Shown here: piece by piece, positions 34,738 to 35,867 of the stretch
How positions within the stretch are numbered: position 1 is the stretch's first letter
Layout: every line of letters starts with the position of its first letter
Assembly (NCBI GenBank): GCA_035527535.1
Contig: DATLAK010000185.1
Location: 1-35,867, forward strand
Source: Armatimonadota bacterium
GTDB taxonomy: Bacteria; Armatimonadota; Hebobacteria; GCA-020354555; CP070648
Reading direction: 5' to 3'
Length of the DNA: 35,867 nt
Notes under the pieces: model-generated
The model's input: the letters and a program-made list of their open reading frames with translations, nothing else
Told to the model about the DNA's origin: nothing
Database searches by the model: none
Program-made: the position numbers and the translations under genes

Positions 34738-35844
34738 ATGCCTGACCCCGTCGTGCCTTTGAGGAACCCCGCGCCGGATTGCGAGCGGTTCATCCGCGTG
34801 CTGATGGGCGAGGAGAAGGCGGAGCGCCCGCCGCTGATCGAGTATATCGTGGACGATGCCGTGCGGCAGCCCATCACCACCGAACTGCTCGGCCGCGAAT
34901 GGGTCGGCCACGGCCCCGATCGCGCCAGCCAGGCGGCCCACTGGGACAACTTCATCGAGCTCTGGTATCGCATGGGCTATGACTTCGTGCGGCTGGAGAT
35001 CGGGTTCGATTTCCCACGGCGCCGGATCGCCGGCGAGGACCCGACCAAGCTCGGCAGCCAGCGCGGCTGGGCGGACGAGCACCGCGGCACCATCGCCTGC
35101 TGGGCCGACTTCGAGAACTACCCCTGGCCGGATATCGAGGACTTTGACTTCTTCCCCCTCGAATACGTTACGACCCATCTGCCCGCGGGCATGGGCTTCA
35201 TCACCAATCACGCCGGCGGGCCGTTCGAGATCGTCAGTCAGGTATTGTCGCTGGAGGGGTTATGTGTCGCCCTCTATGATGCGCCGGACCTGGTTGACGC
35301 GGTGTGTGCGCGGGTGGGCGAGCTGATGGAATCGTTCTACCGCCACATCGTTGATCTTCCCAACGTCATCGCCCTTTTCCAAGGTGATGACATGGGCTTC
35401 CGCTCGGCGACGTTGGTCTCCCCCGAGGTCCTGCGCCGGCTCTTCCTGCCGTGGCACGCGCGCTTCGCGCGCATCGCCCACGACCAGGGGATACCGTACT
35501 TCCTGCACTCCTGCGGTGACGTTTCGGCGATCATGGAGGACCTTATCTCCGTGGTCGGCATAGATGGAAAGCACTCTTTCGAGGACGCCATCTTGCCCGC
35601 GCCCGAGTTCCAGGCGCGCTACGGCGATCGCATTGCCACTTTGGGCGGAGTGGATCTGAACACCCTCGCCGCGGCGTCACCGCAGCGGGTGCGCGCCTAC
35701 ACGCGGTCGCTCATTTCCGCCTGCGCGCCGCGGCGCAGATTCGCCATCGGCTCCGGCAATTCCATCCCCAGCTACATTCCCGTCGAGAACTACCTGACCA
35801 TGCTCGACACGGCGTTGACCTACGAGGCAGGGGGAAACCAGTAG
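34738..35844 (+). CDS. Uroporphyrinogen decarboxylase-like (URO-D superfamily) protein
   Basis: A 368-residue protein of the URO-D fold. Landmarks: GYDFVRLEIGFDFPRRR, PWPDIEDFDFFPLEYVTTHL, GFITNHAGGPFEIVSQVLSL, VIALFQGDDMGFRSATLVSP, PYFLHSCGDVSAIMEDLISV and TLGGVDLNTLAAASPQRVRA, then SGNSIPSYIPVENYLTMLDT. The HSCGD element with a later cysteine (ISACAPRR) resembles the zinc-binding H-x-C...C of corrinoid/coenzyme-M methyltransferases (MtaA/MtbA) rather than heme-pathway HemE, so a methyl-transfer or demethylation role is more likely than heme synthesis. GAGGAA eight bases upstream supports the start. The stop codon TAG is the first three bases of a 26-bp palindrome. Confidence 0.8.
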   Translation: MPDPVVPLRNPAPDCERFIRVLMGEEKAERPPLIEYIVDDAVRQPITTELLGREWVGHGPDRASQAAHWDNFIELWYRMGYDFVRLEIGFDFPRRRIAGEDPTKLGSQRGWADEHRGTIACWADFENYPWPDIEDFDFFPLEYVTTHLPAGMGFITNHAGGPFEIVSQVLSLEGLCVALYDAPDLVDAVCARVGELMESFYRHIVDLPNVIALFQGDDMGFRSATLVSPEVLRRLFLPWHARFARIAHDQGIPYFLHSCGDVSAIMEDLISVVGIDGKHSFEDAILPAPEFQARYGDRIATLGGVDLNTLAAASPQRVRAYTRSLISACAPRRRFAIGSGNSIPSYIPVENYLTMLDTALTYEAGGNQ

Positions 35845-35867
35845 GGGCAAGGCATGCCTTGCCCCTA
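35842..35867. repeat. Perfect 26-bp palindrome at the window end
   Basis: Positions 35842-35867 read identically on both strands (arm TAGGGGCAAGGCA). It starts inside the stop codon of the URO-D-like gene and may act as a terminator or belong to a dispersed palindrome family with GTAG(A/G)GGC ends. The window is cut at its last base. Confidence 0.6.

Overview
The window is about 36 kb of high-GC bacterial DNA. No rRNA, tRNA or CRISPR array was seen. The gene content (sugar-domain hydrolases of the DUF4091 and GHL10-like kinds, Kelch propellers, large secreted beta-sandwich proteins) together with a T-box-controlled amino-acid operon suggests an uncultured soil or sediment bacterium of an Armatimonadota- or Chloroflexota-like type. 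This placement is an inference from content and is weakly held; no marker gene is present to settle it.

Left part (1-19,000), accessory and carbohydrate-oriented. On the minus strand an ECF sigma factor and a membrane protein that looks like its anti-sigma factor overlap. A MITE-like element (2688-2966) separates them from a plus-strand run: a GHL10-like TIM-barrel protein, a predicted lipoprotein with a LamG/DUF1080-like C-terminus, and a translationally coupled pair of metal-dependent hydrolases (M19 dipeptidase-like and amidohydrolase-2). A debris zone follows, with an IS630-type transposase remnant, a six-bladed Kelch protein and a secreted CBM9-like/DUF4091 protein. Three same-orientation copies of one gene's 3' end lie around the Kelch and DUF4091 genes. 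A 1062-residue protein fusing a GNAT acetyltransferase domain to a long beta-rich region comes next, then a YbjQ-family protein and an L-fucose mutarotase (FucU).

Middle part (19,000-26,740). A plus-strand cluster has an asparagine synthetase-like protein that lacks the catalytic N-terminal cysteine, a MscS channel and a MATE exporter. Facing it are minus-strand surface-polysaccharide genes: two GT4 glycosyltransferases and an RmlC/WxcM-type cupin. A small HTH gene whose frame is broken at a seven-G run lies among them.

Right part (26,740-35,867). A complete branched-chain amino-acid operon runs on the minus strand: ilvD-ilvB-ilvN-two small membrane proteins-ilvC-leuA. It is preceded by a near-consensus sigma-70 promoter and a full T-box leader whose probable specifier is GUC (valine). 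The promoter, T-box and terminator allow transcription when the matching tRNA is uncharged. A plus-strand uroporphyrinogen decarboxylase-like methyltransferase protein ends the window, its stop codon embedded in a perfect palindrome.

Intergenic spaces carry many short palindromes and repeats: ends of the GTAG(A/G)GGC type, GGGACTGTCCCC blocks, and the three 3'-end fragments. This is typical of a genome with active or recent small repeat families.
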